Shown piece by piece: positions 26,377 through 33,348 of a DNA stretch of 33,403 bases. Origin of the DNA: an uncultured Alphaproteobacteria bacterium (lineage in GTDB: Bacteria; Pseudomonadota; Alphaproteobacteria; Rhizobiales; Ancalomicrobiaceae). A program made the translations under genes and the position numbers. Positions within the stretch are counted from its first letter, which is position 1, and each line of letters opens with the position of its first letter. The notes under the pieces are model-generated. The model worked only from the letters and a program-made list of their open reading frames with translations, was not told where the DNA came from and searched no databases. The stretch is from contig CALBKH010000133.1 of NCBI GenBank assembly GCA_937892955.1, positions 1 to 33,403 on the forward strand, read 5' to 3'.

Positions 26377-26939
26377 CAGAGCCCGCGCCGTCCCCGTCCG
26401 ACGGCGCGGGCCATCATTCCCGTCACCTGCGCCTCGGAGCGGCGGAAGCTCGCGAGATCCGGCGTGGTGATGTTGACGGTCACGCGCGTGGCCGAGCCGC
26501 CCGCGGCGGCGACGCCCAAGCGGCCGTCGGACCCGCGGGTGAGCGGTAGGATCGCTTCCGCTCCCGCCTCTCCCATCAGCCCCGTCGTGCCGCCGGCCAT
26601 CGGAAAGTAGGTCGGCGACGAGACGATGCCGCCGCTCGCGAAGGGCCGGACGCGCCCCGCGGCGATGACGCCACCGTCGGCGAAGCCGAGGAGGCCGCCG
26701 ACCAAGCCGGCGATACCGCTGGTCAGCGGGCTCAGCGCACTGTCGAGCGCTTTCGACGCCAGACGTTGAGCGAGGGTGCGCAGCACCGTGTCCAGGCTCT
26801 TGCCCTGGACGATCGCCCCCTTGAGCGCCGTGGTCAGCGACTGGCCGAAGGTCTTGGACAGACCGCTCAGGTCGCCGAGCGTCCCGGCGAGGCCGTCGGC
26901 GACGGCGGCGGCATCGGTGAGGTCGGTCGGGTCGGACAT
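26376..26939 (-). CDS. Short tail tape measure protein (RcGTA g11-like)
   Basis: A 187-residue protein. The N-terminal half is helical and amphipathic (about 5-75), and the middle has Gly/Ala-rich hydrophobic stretches (about 75-105). The C-terminal part shows the FADGGVI, FASGGIVSSPTYFPMAGG and LMGEAGAEAILPL signature shared by lambda-type tape measure C-termini. This short version is normal in GTAs, whose tails are short compared with phages. The ATG follows the chaperone stop after a single base. The last codons form a perfect 12-bp inverted repeat (26381-26411). Confidence 0.91.
   Translation of the reverse strand: MSDPTDLTDAAAVADGLAGTLGDLSGLSKTFGQSLTTALKGAIVQGKSLDTVLRTLAQRLASKALDSALSPLTSGIAGLVGGLLGFADGGVIAAGRVRPFASGGIVSSPTYFPMAGGTTGLMGEAGAEAILPLTRGSDGRLGVAAAGGSATRVTVNITTPDLASFRRSEAQVTGMMARAVGRGRRGL
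26381..26411. repeat. Perfect 12-bp inverted repeat in the tape measure 3' end
   Basis: GCCCGCGCCGTC (26381-26392) pairs with GACGGCGCGGGC (26400-26411) around a 7-nt loop, within the last codons of the tape measure gene. Next to the convergent hairpin, it makes a tandem hairpin that could stop transcription or protect the 3' end of the upstream tail transcript. Confidence 0.6.
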
Positions 26940-26940
26940 C

Positions 26941-27135
26941 TCAGGCTCCTCGGGCCGAATCGGGGAAGCGGCGCATCAGACGCTCGAAGGCCGGGCGATC
27001 GAGCGCGGTCGGAACGACGGGCGTCAGACACGCGGCGAGTTCGCGCGGCGTCATCGCCCAGAAGGCGGCGGGGGCGAGCCCCCAGCGGGTGAAGGCGAGC
27101 CGCATCACCGCGTCCCAGGGGAAGGGCTCGCCACC
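26941..27135 (-). CDS. Second tail assembly chaperone frame (DUF2376/TAC_2, RcGTA g10.1-like), likely read by -1 frameshift
   Basis: This stretch encodes 64 residues in the frame -1 to the upstream chaperone: GGEPFPWDAVMRLAF..., then WGLAPAAFW, MTPRELAA and LMRRFPD. These match the small DUF2376/rcc01693 proteins. There is no ATG, GTG or TTG in this frame before the conserved FPWDAVM block. The only internal starts are the GTG/ATG at 27108/27105, which would remove that block, although ATG at 27105 overlaps the upstream stop (TGATG) and could reinitiate a 54-residue form. A frameshift at 27135-27141 would make a 198-residue fusion, as in lambda G/GT. The stop lies 1 nt before the tape measure ATG. 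Confidence 0.75.
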   Translation of the reverse strand, partial: GGEPFPWDAVMRLAFTRWGLAPAAFWAMTPRELAACLTPVVPTALDRPAFERLMRRFPDSARGA

Positions 27136-27141
27136 CCCGGG
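27094..27141 (-). promoter_or_regulatory. Candidate -1 programmed ribosomal frameshift site with downstream stem-loop
   Basis: On the minus strand the heptamer C CCG GGG (27141 to 27135) sits in the zero frame of the first chaperone gene, fitting the X_XXY_YYZ slippery rule. Two bases later GGCGAGCC (27132-27125) pairs perfectly with GGCTCGCC (27101-27094) around a 23-nt loop. A second short hairpin (27070-27083) follows. Phage tail chaperones commonly use such sites. The spacer of 2 nt is shorter than the usual 5-9. Confidence 0.6.
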
Positions 27142-27536
27142 ACGGTCGGAGGGCGGGCCGTCGCGCCGACCTCGCTCTCCCCTCGCCCGGTCCCCTGCCC
27201 TCCTCCACCGTCCGGCGGTTCGGCGGCGGTCGCGCCGAAGGTGACTTCGAGCAGGTCGGCGACGATCGCTGCGAGGCCGGCGAGGCCACCGTCGACGCGC
27301 ATCCGCGCCACTTCCGCATCGGTTACGGAGCGCCCCCCGCCGCGCAGCGCGGCGGCGAAGATGCGCAGAAGATCATGAGCGGAGAGGCGGCCGCTGGAGA
27401 AACGCTCGGCGAGGGCGACGAGATCGTCGACGCCGAAGGCGGTCTCCAGTTCGGCGAGGGCGCCGAGGGTGAGGCAGAGGGTGACGGCCTCGCCGTCGAC
27501 CACCGCGGCGATCTCGCCGCGCCGTCGGTTGGCCAT
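27105..27536 (-). CDS. GTA tail assembly chaperone (GTA family protein, RcGTA g10-like)
   Basis: A 143-residue protein of the GTA g10/DUF3356 kind. Residues 1-100 hold the conserved domain: N-terminus ANRRRGEIAAVVDGE, then LTLGALAELETAFG at about 22-35, LRIFAAALRGGG at about 57-68, and a helical segment ending LLEVTFGA. The rest is a Gly/Pro/Ser-rich tail without conservation features, which fits a linker read through into the second chaperone frame. It probably coats the tape measure during tail assembly. It starts 4 nt after the major tail protein stop. Confidence 0.88.
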   Translation of the reverse strand: MANRRRGEIAAVVDGEAVTLCLTLGALAELETAFGVDDLVALAERFSSGRLSAHDLLRIFAAALRGGGRSVTDAEVARMRVDGGLAGLAAIVADLLEVTFGATAAEPPDGGGGQGTGRGESEVGATARPPTVPGVASPSPGTR

Positions 27537-27540
27537 GGCG

Positions 27541-27954
27541 TCAGCTCGCGGTGAAGGTGAGCGCGCCGGCCGATTCCAGCGTCAGATCGAAGGTCATCTC
27601 GCCGTCGTGGTCGCCGGCGAATTCGAGGGCCGCGATCAGAAACGGCCCTTCTACGGTGCCGAAGTCGGGCAGCACCACGCGCCAGGGGCGGATCGCCCCG
27701 GCGAAGAAGGTGGCGCGCACCGAGGCGTCGCAGGCGTCGTCCTTGAACACGCCGGCGCCGGAGACCCTGGCGCGTCGGACACCGGCGCCGGCGAGCAGTT
27801 CGCGCCAGCGATCGGGGCTGTCGCCGGTGGTGACGTCGACGGTGTCGGTGGAGAAGTCGAGCCGCCGCGAGCGCAGGCCGGCGACGGTGACGAAATCGCC
27901 GGTGGCGGCTTCGTCGAGCTTCAAGAGGAGATCCTTGCCGCGTTGGATGGCCAT
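27541..27954 (-). CDS. Major tail protein, TP901-1 family (RcGTA g9-like)
   Basis: A 137-residue protein that forms the tail tube. The features are the start AIQRGKDLLLKLD, then GLRSRRLDFSTDTVDVTTGDS (FSTDTVDVT at about 34-42), WRELLAG, VSGAGVFKDD, and the end FDLTLESAG. These match TP901-1-type tail proteins of GTAs. GGGAG lies 7 nt before the ATG. It begins 22 nt after the tail terminator gene and is followed 4 nt later by the chaperone gene. Confidence 0.93.
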   Translation of the reverse strand: MAIQRGKDLLLKLDEAATGDFVTVAGLRSRRLDFSTDTVDVTTGDSPDRWRELLAGAGVRRARVSGAGVFKDDACDASVRATFFAGAIRPWRVVLPDFGTVEGPFLIAALEFAGDHDGEMTFDLTLESAGALTFTAS

Positions 27955-27976
27955 GATCGGGCTCCCGGGATTGGAA

Positions 27977-28381
27977 TCAGAGCGGTTCGGTGAGGGCGAC
28001 GAAGCGCAGGACGGCTTCCGCCGTGACCTGGTCCTTCAGGAGCCGCACTTCGGTGGCGTCGCGACGCAGGAGCACCAGCCGATGCCCGTCGAGAGCGAGA
28101 TCGCCGGCCTCGAGCGCGCGCTCGACGTGGCCGGCGAGGACCAGCACCTCGCGCCGACCGCCCTTGCGCGAATGGACGCGCAAGGTGAGGCGATGCTCTG
28201 CGAGCGGTGTGTCGAGACCGGAGCGGTCGCGGGTCGTCACCTCGGCGATGGTGAGATGGGGAAAGGCGGCATCGCGCGGCGCGGCATCGAAGAGGCGGCC
28301 GGAAAGCGGCGAGGCGGCGAGGTCCGGATCGACGCGCAGGCGCTCCAGGATCGCCGTCTGCAGGGCGAGGGCGGCGGTCAT
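27977..28381 (-). CDS. Tail terminator protein, DUF3168 family (RcGTA g8-like)
   Basis: A 134-residue protein beginning MTAALALQTAILERLR, with DAAPRDAAFPHLTIAEV near residues 32-48 and a central HRLTLRVHSRKGG. The DUF3168 family joins the head-closure proteins to the tail tube. The ATG overlaps the head closure gene stop by 4 nt (ATGA at 28378-28381). Confidence 0.92.
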   Translation of the reverse strand: MTAALALQTAILERLRVDPDLAASPLSGRLFDAAPRDAAFPHLTIAEVTTRDRSGLDTPLAEHRLTLRVHSRKGGRREVLVLAGHVERALEAGDLALDGHRLVLLRRDATEVRLLKDQVTAEAVLRFVALTEPL

Positions 28382-28698
28382 CGGCCTTCCTCCTCGGCGA
28401 GGACGACGAGGCGGCGATGGCGTTCGTCGAGGTCGCGGGTGGCGACGATGCGGAAGACGCGGTCGCCGAGACGCAAGCGATCGCGGCTCGAAACGTCGCC
28501 GCGCCAGCGCATCTCGATGCGATGCGAGACCGTGCCGGTCGGCGCGGCGCCGGCGATGGTCTCGCCCGCCGCGGCCGGCGCGATCGCCGCGAAGACGGTG
28601 CCGACCACCGTCCACACGGTCTCGCCGTCGGCGTCGGTCGACGAACGCTCGAGGATCAACCGATGGCGCAGTTCGCCGATGGGAAGCGCCGTCGTCAT
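28378..28698 (-). CDS. Phage head closure protein (RcGTA g7-like)
   Basis: A 106-residue SPP1 gp16-type head closure (stopper) protein: GELRHRLILERSSTDADG at about 8-25, WTVVGTVFAAIAP, the HRIEMRWRGDV strand, and RLGDRVFRIVATRDLDERHRRL at about 75-95. It closes the filled head after packaging. The ATG overlaps the connector gene stop by 4 nt, and its own stop overlaps the tail terminator start. Confidence 0.92.
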   Translation of the reverse strand: MTTALPIGELRHRLILERSSTDADGETVWTVVGTVFAAIAPAAAGETIAGAAPTGTVSHRIEMRWRGDVSSRDRLRLGDRVFRIVATRDLDERHRRLVVLAEEEGR

Positions 28699-29270
28699 GC
28701 CAGCCTCATCACCCGGAAGGGAGCGACCAGGGCCTCGAAGGCGGCCGCCACCCGCGACGGCACGATGCCGTAGGAGAGGCCCTCGCGGTCCTCGTACCAG
28801 CGGGCGACCAGGGTCATGACGGCGAGCCGGAGCGGCTGCGGCACCGACAGACCGGAGGCGCCGTAGCCGGCGACGACGTCGATCTCGATGCCGTTGATCG
28901 CCCGGCCCGGCAGCGGCGCCGATCCGGTGAAGACGAGGCGGGCCGGCTGCGACGCCGTGTCGAGGATCCAGGCGGTCGGGGCGAGGACGGTCGGCTCGCC
29001 CTCGGCGTCGTAGACGGTGACGGCGGCGACCGAGCGGATCGGCGCGATCGGCAGATCGACACGGCCGCTCGCCGGCCAGTCGTCGCGATAGATGCGCCAG
29101 GTCTGATCGACGAGGACGCGCCGCGTGGCGCTCTCCACCTGGATGCGGGCGGCGGTGATCATGGCGGCGACGTAGTCGTCGTCGTCCGTGGAGGTCAGGC
29201 GCAGATGGGCCTTGGCCTCGGCGAGGGTCACCGGCTCGATCGCCGGCGGATCGATCAGAATGGCGGACAT
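28695..29270 (-). CDS. Head-tail connector/adaptor protein (RcGTA g6-like)
   Basis: A 191-residue protein beginning with PAIEPVTLAEAKAHLRL at about 9-25, followed by DDDYVAAMITAARIQVE and WRIYRDDWP, and a C-terminal helix LRLAVMTLVARWYEDREG. This matches the gp6/phiE125 gp8-type adaptor family that binds the portal. The ATG at 29270 is chosen by the conserved N-terminus; a longer frame to 29324 would run into the hairpin region. It is separated by 132 bp from the capsid gene, where a 12-bp-arm hairpin lies. Confidence 0.91.
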   Translation of the reverse strand: MSAILIDPPAIEPVTLAEAKAHLRLTSTDDDDYVAAMITAARIQVESATRRVLVDQTWRIYRDDWPASGRVDLPIAPIRSVAAVTVYDAEGEPTVLAPTAWILDTASQPARLVFTGSAPLPGRAINGIEIDVVAGYGASGLSVPQPLRLAVMTLVARWYEDREGLSYGIVPSRVAAAFEALVAPFRVMRLA

Positions 29271-29295
29271 GTCGTATCTCGAGTGAGAGAGAGGG

Positions 29296-29335
29296 GCGGC
29301 TCGGCGGCGGGAGGGAGGGCGCACCGCCGAGCCGC
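29296..29335. terminator. Intra-operon hairpin after the capsid gene
   Basis: GCGGCTCGGCGG (29296-29307) pairs perfectly with CCGCCGAGCCGC (29324-29335) around a 16-nt loop. It lies between the capsid stop and the connector start, on a purine-rich background. It probably reduces read-through or stabilises the capsid mRNA 3' end, so that capsid is made in excess over connector and tail proteins (inference). Confidence 0.65.
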
Positions 29336-29402
29336 GGACGGCATCGAACCGGACCGCGTGGGGCGTCGGGCGAGGAACCGCGGCTCCTCGCGCCGGTCGC
29401 GG

Positions 29403-30680
29403 TCAGGTCGTGCCGAACTTGAGGAGCTTGATGGCGTCGAAGTCCTGGACGCCGCCGCCGACGCGCTTGGTGGTGTAGAAGAGCACGTAGGGCTTGGCGG
29501 AGAAGGGATCGCGCAGTACCCGGACGCCGAGCCGGTCGACCACCAGATAGCCGCGGCGGAAGTCGCCGAAGGCGATGGGGCAGGCGTCGGCGGCGATCGC
29601 CGGCATCTCCTCGGCCTCGACGACCGGGAAGTTCATCAGGCTGGCCCGGCCCCCGGCGACGGCCGGCGGGGCCCAGAGATAGTTGCCGTCGGCGTCCTTG
29701 AGCTTGCGGATCTCGCCCTGCGTCCGGCGGCTCATCACCCAGGTGGCGTTCTGGCGATAGCCCGCCTTCAGCGCGTAGACGAGATCGATCAGCACGTCGG
29801 AGGCGTCGGACGCCGGCAGCGCACCGGTGGCGCCGGTGGTGACGTAGCCGAGCGAACCCCAGGCCCAGGCGTCCTCGGCGACCTTCGGATAGGCCATGAA
29901 GCCCTTGGGCTTGGAGACGCCGTCGCCGGCGACGAAGGCGGCGCCTTCCTGTTCGGCGAAGGCCTGCTGCACCTCTTCGGCGATCCACGCCTCGACGTCG
30001 ATCGCCGTGTCGTCGAGCAGCGCGGCGGTGGCCGACGGCATGGCGTAGAGTTCCATGGTCGGGAAGGCGAGCTGCTGCAGCTGCGGGCCGGAGGTCTCGG
30101 GGCGGGCCGCGGTCTCGGCCACCCAGCCGACGGCCGGGCCGGTCGCCGAATAGGGCTTGTTGAAGACGGCGCCCGACACCTGGCGTTGGCCTGCGATGGC
30201 GCGGATCGGCGAGATCTGGGCGAGGCGCAGCATCACCTCGCGTTCGAGCTCGGCCGGGACGAGATAGCCGCCGTCGGTACCGGAACCGACGGACAGCGCC
30301 TTCTCCTCGAGGCGGCGCAGGTCGGCGTCGAGGCCACCGCGGACGTAGCCCTCGAAGGCGGCCTTGTGTTCGGCGGCGGCGGGAGTGAGATCGGCGTGCT
30401 CGAGACCGAGACGCGGGCGGGCCGCCTTCAGCGCCAGGCCGTCGGCGAGGCGGCGGCTCTCGTCCATGGCGCGATCGATGCGCGCCATCTTCTCCTCGAT
30501 CAGCGGGTCGCTCGCGCCGCGCTTCTCGATCTCGACGAGGCGGCGGTCGTTCTCCGCCTTCCAGGTTTCGAAGCCGGCGCGGAAGTCGTCGAAGGCGCGA
30601 TCGACGTCGGAGATCGACGCCGACTTGATCTCCGGCGCCGGGGCGGCGGCGAGATCGGGGGAGGATGCGAGTTCGGTCAT
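29403..30680 (-). CDS. HK97-type major capsid protein (RcGTA g5-like)
   Basis: A 425-residue capsid protein. Residues about 20-120 are charged and helical, the scaffolding delta domain removed by the prohead protease. The mature part begins near the SVGSGTDGGYLVP segment at about 129-141, a typical HK97 capsid start. Further hallmarks are the AGQRQVSG and WVAETAARPET region, the ELYAMPSATAALLDD segment, and the GDGVSKPKGFM loop near residues 252-262. The ATG has GAGGTG upstream, overlapping the protease stop. It is the most abundant particle protein. Confidence 0.95.
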   Translation of the reverse strand: MTELASSPDLAAAPAPEIKSASISDVDRAFDDFRAGFETWKAENDRRLVEIEKRGASDPLIEEKMARIDRAMDESRRLADGLALKAARPRLGLEHADLTPAAAEHKAAFEGYVRGGLDADLRRLEEKALSVGSGTDGGYLVPAELEREVMLRLAQISPIRAIAGQRQVSGAVFNKPYSATGPAVGWVAETAARPETSGPQLQQLAFPTMELYAMPSATAALLDDTAIDVEAWIAEEVQQAFAEQEGAAFVAGDGVSKPKGFMAYPKVAEDAWAWGSLGYVTTGATGALPASDASDVLIDLVYALKAGYRQNATWVMSRRTQGEIRKLKDADGNYLWAPPAVAGGRASLMNFPVVEAEEMPAIAADACPIAFGDFRRGYLVVDRLGVRVLRDPFSAKPYVLFYTTKRVGGGVQDFDAIKLLKFGTT

Positions 30681-30687
30681 GGGGAAT

Positions 30688-31269
30688 TCACCTCGTGGGT
30701 TCGAACAGGCGGCCCGCCCGCCGGATGGTGGCGGCGAGGTCGGCCTCGGTCTGCGGGGAGGAGACGGGGACCGGGCGCGGGGCGGCGGCCGCTTCGAGGC
30801 GGGCGACGCGGGCGTCCGGCTGCATCGGGAAGGTGACGAGCGAGATCTCCCAGAGGTCGATCGCGGTCAGGCGGCGGATACCGGACTTCTGGTCGCGTCG
30901 GCCGGCGACGGTACGGAAGCCGATGGAGAGCCCGTCGAGGACGCCGGCCCTCATCAGGGTCGCCGCTTCGCGGGCTCGGGCGATGTCGGGAAGGAGCCGG
31001 CCGCGGACGAAGAGGCCGCGGCGGTCCTCGCGGATCTCGAGCCAACGGCCGATCGGTTCGGCGGGGTCGTGGTGCCACAGCATCTTGACGCCGTCGGCGC
31101 CGCGCCGAGCGAGCGAGGCGACGAAGGCGCCGGGCTCGACGACGTCGCGGGCGAGGTCCTCGATGCCGAAGAGAGCGGCGTGGCCGGAGAAGGTGCCGTC
31201 GGCGGCGACGTCGCCGACGGACGCGACGACGACCTTCGCTTCCGGGGCGGCGAGCGGGCGAATGACCAT
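30688..31269 (-). CDS. HK97-type prohead protease (RcGTA g4-like)
   Basis: A 193-residue serine protease of the U35 type that removes the capsid delta domain. Its expected catalytic motifs are LWHHDP with His66 or His67, DGLSIGF with Ser115, and DLWEISLVTFPM with Glu141. It lies 1 nt after a 46-residue open frame, and its stop codon is part of the capsid ribosome site. A C-terminal segment (about 160-193) is Ala/Arg-rich and may be self-cleaved. Confidence 0.94.
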   Translation of the reverse strand: MVIRPLAAPEAKVVVASVGDVAADGTFSGHAALFGIEDLARDVVEPGAFVASLARRGADGVKMLWHHDPAEPIGRWLEIREDRRGLFVRGRLLPDIARAREAATLMRAGVLDGLSIGFRTVAGRRDQKSGIRRLTAIDLWEISLVTFPMQPDARVARLEAAAAPRPVPVSSPQTEADLAATIRRAGRLFEPTR

Positions 31270-31270
31270 G

Positions 31271-31411
31271 TCAGAGGGTCCTCACGACGGGTTTTCCGCC
31301 ACCGGGCCGCGGCAGGCGGTCGGCGAGGCGATCGACGAAGCGGGCGAAGACCTCGCGATGATCGAGGTCGCGCGACGGGGTGGCGCTCGCGGGCGCAGGA
31401 GTGGCGGGCAT
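31271..31411 (-). CDS. Small ORF before prohead protease, function unknown
   Basis: 46 residues: an Ala/Pro-rich start, then DLDHREVFARFVDRLADRLPRP, a charged amphipathic helix, and a short basic tail. GAGGAA lies 7 nt before the ATG at 31411, and the stop is 1 nt before the protease ATG, so translation is coupled. A longer frame to 31465 has no ribosome site. I know no family. It sits where some GTA clusters carry small unannotated frames. Confidence 0.5.
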   Translation of the reverse strand: MPATPAPASATPSRDLDHREVFARFVDRLADRLPRPGGGKPVVRTL

Positions 31412-31472
31412 GGACGGGTTCCTCGGGGTGGAGGGGTCACGGCGTTGTTCGACCGCGCGCCGCAAGGCTCTT

Positions 31473-31627
31473 CCCTTCTCCCCTCGCGGGAGAAGGTGGC
31501 CGCGTAGCGGTCGGATGAGGGGGGCGCCGCGAAGCGGCGACGCATGGGAGCAACGAATGCGGAGTTCGAGGCGAGGCCCGCCCCCTCATCCGCCCTTCGG
31601 GCACCTTCTCCCGCGAGGGGAGAAGGG
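31473..31627. repeat. 155-bp palindromic element, copy 1 (REPIN/RIME-like)
   Basis: The outer 26-bp arms (31473-31498 and 31602-31627) are perfect reverse complements. Each arm is itself a hairpin: CCTTCTCCC and GGGAGAAGG around a 5-nt loop. Inner inverted motifs CGGATGAGGGG and CCCCTCATCCG flank a variable core. A second element of the same length lies at 33150-33304. Such mosaic palindromes are typical intergenic repeats of Hyphomicrobiales. This copy lies between the g3.5 stop and the small ORF. A further GCGGCC/GGCCGC hairpin with a 3-nt loop follows at 31632-31646. Confidence 0.9.
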
Positions 31628-31676
31628 TCGGGCGGCCTTCGGCCGCACGGCCGCGGGACGTTCGACGTGCGTTCGC

Positions 31677-31865
31677 TCAATCCGGATCGGCGAAGAGACG
31701 TTCCAGCCGGGCGATCTCGGTGACGAAGTCTTCGAAACGGCGGTTGGAGGCGGTGATCTCGCGGATCGCCCAGACCAGCAGGCTGGAGGAGCCGGAGGCC
31801 CACAAGAAAAGAGCGAGATGGGCGAGATCGCCGTGGCGTAGGAAGGTTTCGGCGATGTCGGTCAC
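31677..31865 (-). CDS. Small membrane protein between portal and protease (RcGTA g3.5 position)
   Basis: A 62-residue protein with one strong hydrophobic helix at about 15-35 (ALFLWASGSSSLLVWAIREI) and a charged C-terminal helix (RFEDFVTEIARLERLF). The start is GTG at 31865, overlapping the portal stop by 4 nt (GTGA). Its position and size match the poorly characterised g3.5/rcc01685 gene of GTAs, needed for head formation in R. capsulatus as I recall; homology cannot be shown here. Confidence 0.75.
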   Translation of the reverse strand: MTDIAETFLRHGDLAHLALFLWASGSSSLLVWAIREITASNRRFEDFVTEIARLERLFADPD

Positions 31866-33070
31866 GCCGCGCCTCCACCGTACGCCCGGCGCGGGCCGTA
31901 ACCGACGGCGGCGCGCTTCTCGTCGTCGTCGAGGAAGGCGGCGGCGCCGACCCGGCTCCACAATGCCTCGCGCTCGACCGACAGGGCGTCGACGGCGTCG
32001 GTGTCGTAGGCGAGGCGGATGTGGTCGGGCCACAGCGGCGTCAGCCACGCTTCGAGCGCGGCGGCGGTGCGGGCGACGAGCGGCAGCACGGTCAGGCGCC
32101 AGAAGGCGCGATTGGCCTCGGCGTAGTTGGAATAGGTGTTGTCTCCGGGTATGCCGAGCATCATCGGCGGCACGCCGAAGGCGAGTGCGATCTCGCGCGC
32201 CGCTTCGCGTTTGGCCTCGATGAAATCCATCTCTTTGGGGCTGTAGCCCATCGCCTTCCAGTCGAGCCCACCTTCGAGCAACAGCGGCCGGCCGGCGTTG
32301 GCAGCGCCCTGGAAGCCCTCTTCTAGTTCCTTCTTCAGCCGCTCGAACTGCTCCTCGGAGAGGTTCACGCCGCTCTCGGCCTTGTAGACGAGAGCGCCGG
32401 ACGGCCGGGCGGAGTTGTCGAGCAGGGCCTTGGCCCAGGCGGAGGCCTGGTTGTGGACGTCGAGCCCGGTCTGCGCCGCCTCGAGCGGGGCGAGACCGTA
32501 GTGGTCGTTCGAGGGGTGGAAGGTCTTCAGGTGGAGGACCGGCAACGGCGCGTCGGCTTCGGCGCGGAAGCGGACGGCGCGGTCGCCGACGGTGTAGTCC
32601 CAGCCTTCCGGCCACCCGTCGGCGCCGGGGACGACGCGGACGCGGTCGGGCCTGAGGGCGTGGAGTTCGCGGGGACGGCCGGCGACCACCACCAGTTCCA
32701 CATAGGCGTTCCCCGAGACGAGCAGGTGGCCGTAGATCTCCTCGAGCAGCGCCGCGCCGGTCTGGCGCGGGTTGGGGCGGACGAGGAGATCGAGAAGCGG
32801 ATGGTCGGCGACCTCGTGCGCCCCCTCGTAGAGCAGCCAGGGCACCGAGGCCGCCGCCTCGCCGACGAGGCGCACGGCGCGATGGACGACCGGGTTGCGG
32901 GCGTATCCCTCGCGGGCGAGCGCCGCATAGTCGCGCGGCGTCCACACCGGCCGGCCGGCCGACTGCAGAGCGATCAACGGCCCGGTGCGCGAGGCGCGCA
33001 CCTCGGGCGCGGTCACGGGGGAGCGGCCGGCGGGGACAGCCCAGCGCCGGAGAGTGGAGAAGAGGGACAT
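31862..33070 (-). CDS. HK97-type portal protein (RcGTA g3-like)
   Basis: A 402-residue portal protein, the dodecameric gate of the head through which DNA is packaged. It has the start YARNPVVHRAVRLVGEAAASVPW at about 56-78, the HPLLDLLVRPNP segment, LLVSGNAYVELV at about 116-127, the HLKTFHPSNDHYGLAPLEAA region at about 179-198, and FGVPPMMLGIPGDNTYSNYAEANRAFW near residues 298-324, which is the wing/stem signature of HK97 portals. GAGGA lies 8 nt before the ATG. It overlaps g3.5 by 4 nt. Confidence 0.95.
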   Translation of the reverse strand: MSLFSTLRRWAVPAGRSPVTAPEVRASRTGPLIALQSAGRPVWTPRDYAALAREGYARNPVVHRAVRLVGEAAASVPWLLYEGAHEVADHPLLDLLVRPNPRQTGAALLEEIYGHLLVSGNAYVELVVVAGRPRELHALRPDRVRVVPGADGWPEGWDYTVGDRAVRFRAEADAPLPVLHLKTFHPSNDHYGLAPLEAAQTGLDVHNQASAWAKALLDNSARPSGALVYKAESGVNLSEEQFERLKKELEEGFQGAANAGRPLLLEGGLDWKAMGYSPKEMDFIEAKREAAREIALAFGVPPMMLGIPGDNTYSNYAEANRAFWRLTVLPLVARTAAALEAWLTPLWPDHIRLAYDTDAVDALSVEREALWSRVGAAAFLDDDEKRAAVGYGPRRAYGGGAA

Positions 33071-33149
33071 GAAGCGGGTCCTCGAACGGGAACACGCCGA
33101 CCATCGGGCCAGCGTCGAACAGTCACCTCACCGCGCATAGCGAGGTCTT

Positions 33150-33304
33150 CCCTTCTCCCGTCGCGGGAGAAGGTGCCCCGAAGGGGCGGATGAGGGGGCG
33201 CCGCGCCAGCGGCAGCCGGACGGGAACTGCGATCACCGGGGCGCGAGGAGAGGCCCAGCCCCTCATCCGGCCTTCGGCCACCTTCTCCCGCAGGGGGAGA
33301 AGGG
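33150..33304. repeat. 155-bp palindromic element, copy 2 (REPIN/RIME-like)
   Basis: This copy has the same 155-bp length and design as the element at 31473-31627: near-identical outer arms with the CCTTCTCCC/GGGAGAAGG hairpins, the CGGATGAGGGG and CCCCTCATCCG inner motifs, and a recognisably related core. The arms show a few differences (for example around the arm loops), so the copies are diverged. It lies in the 278 bp between the terminase stop and the portal start. A CGCGCC/GGCGCG hairpin follows at its right edge. Confidence 0.9.
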
Positions 33305-33348
33305 AGCGCGCCTCACGGCGCGTAGACTATCGATGGCCTTCGAAGCCC

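Noticed and set aside
27990..30836. Plus-strand frame of 948 codons opposite the head genes
   Set aside because: Antisense shadow over tail terminator through prohead protease. No signals support it.
31473..33304. CRISPR-like reading of the repeated palindromes
   Set aside because: Only two copies, 1.5 kb apart, with genes between them and no regular spacers. They fit dispersed palindromic elements instead.
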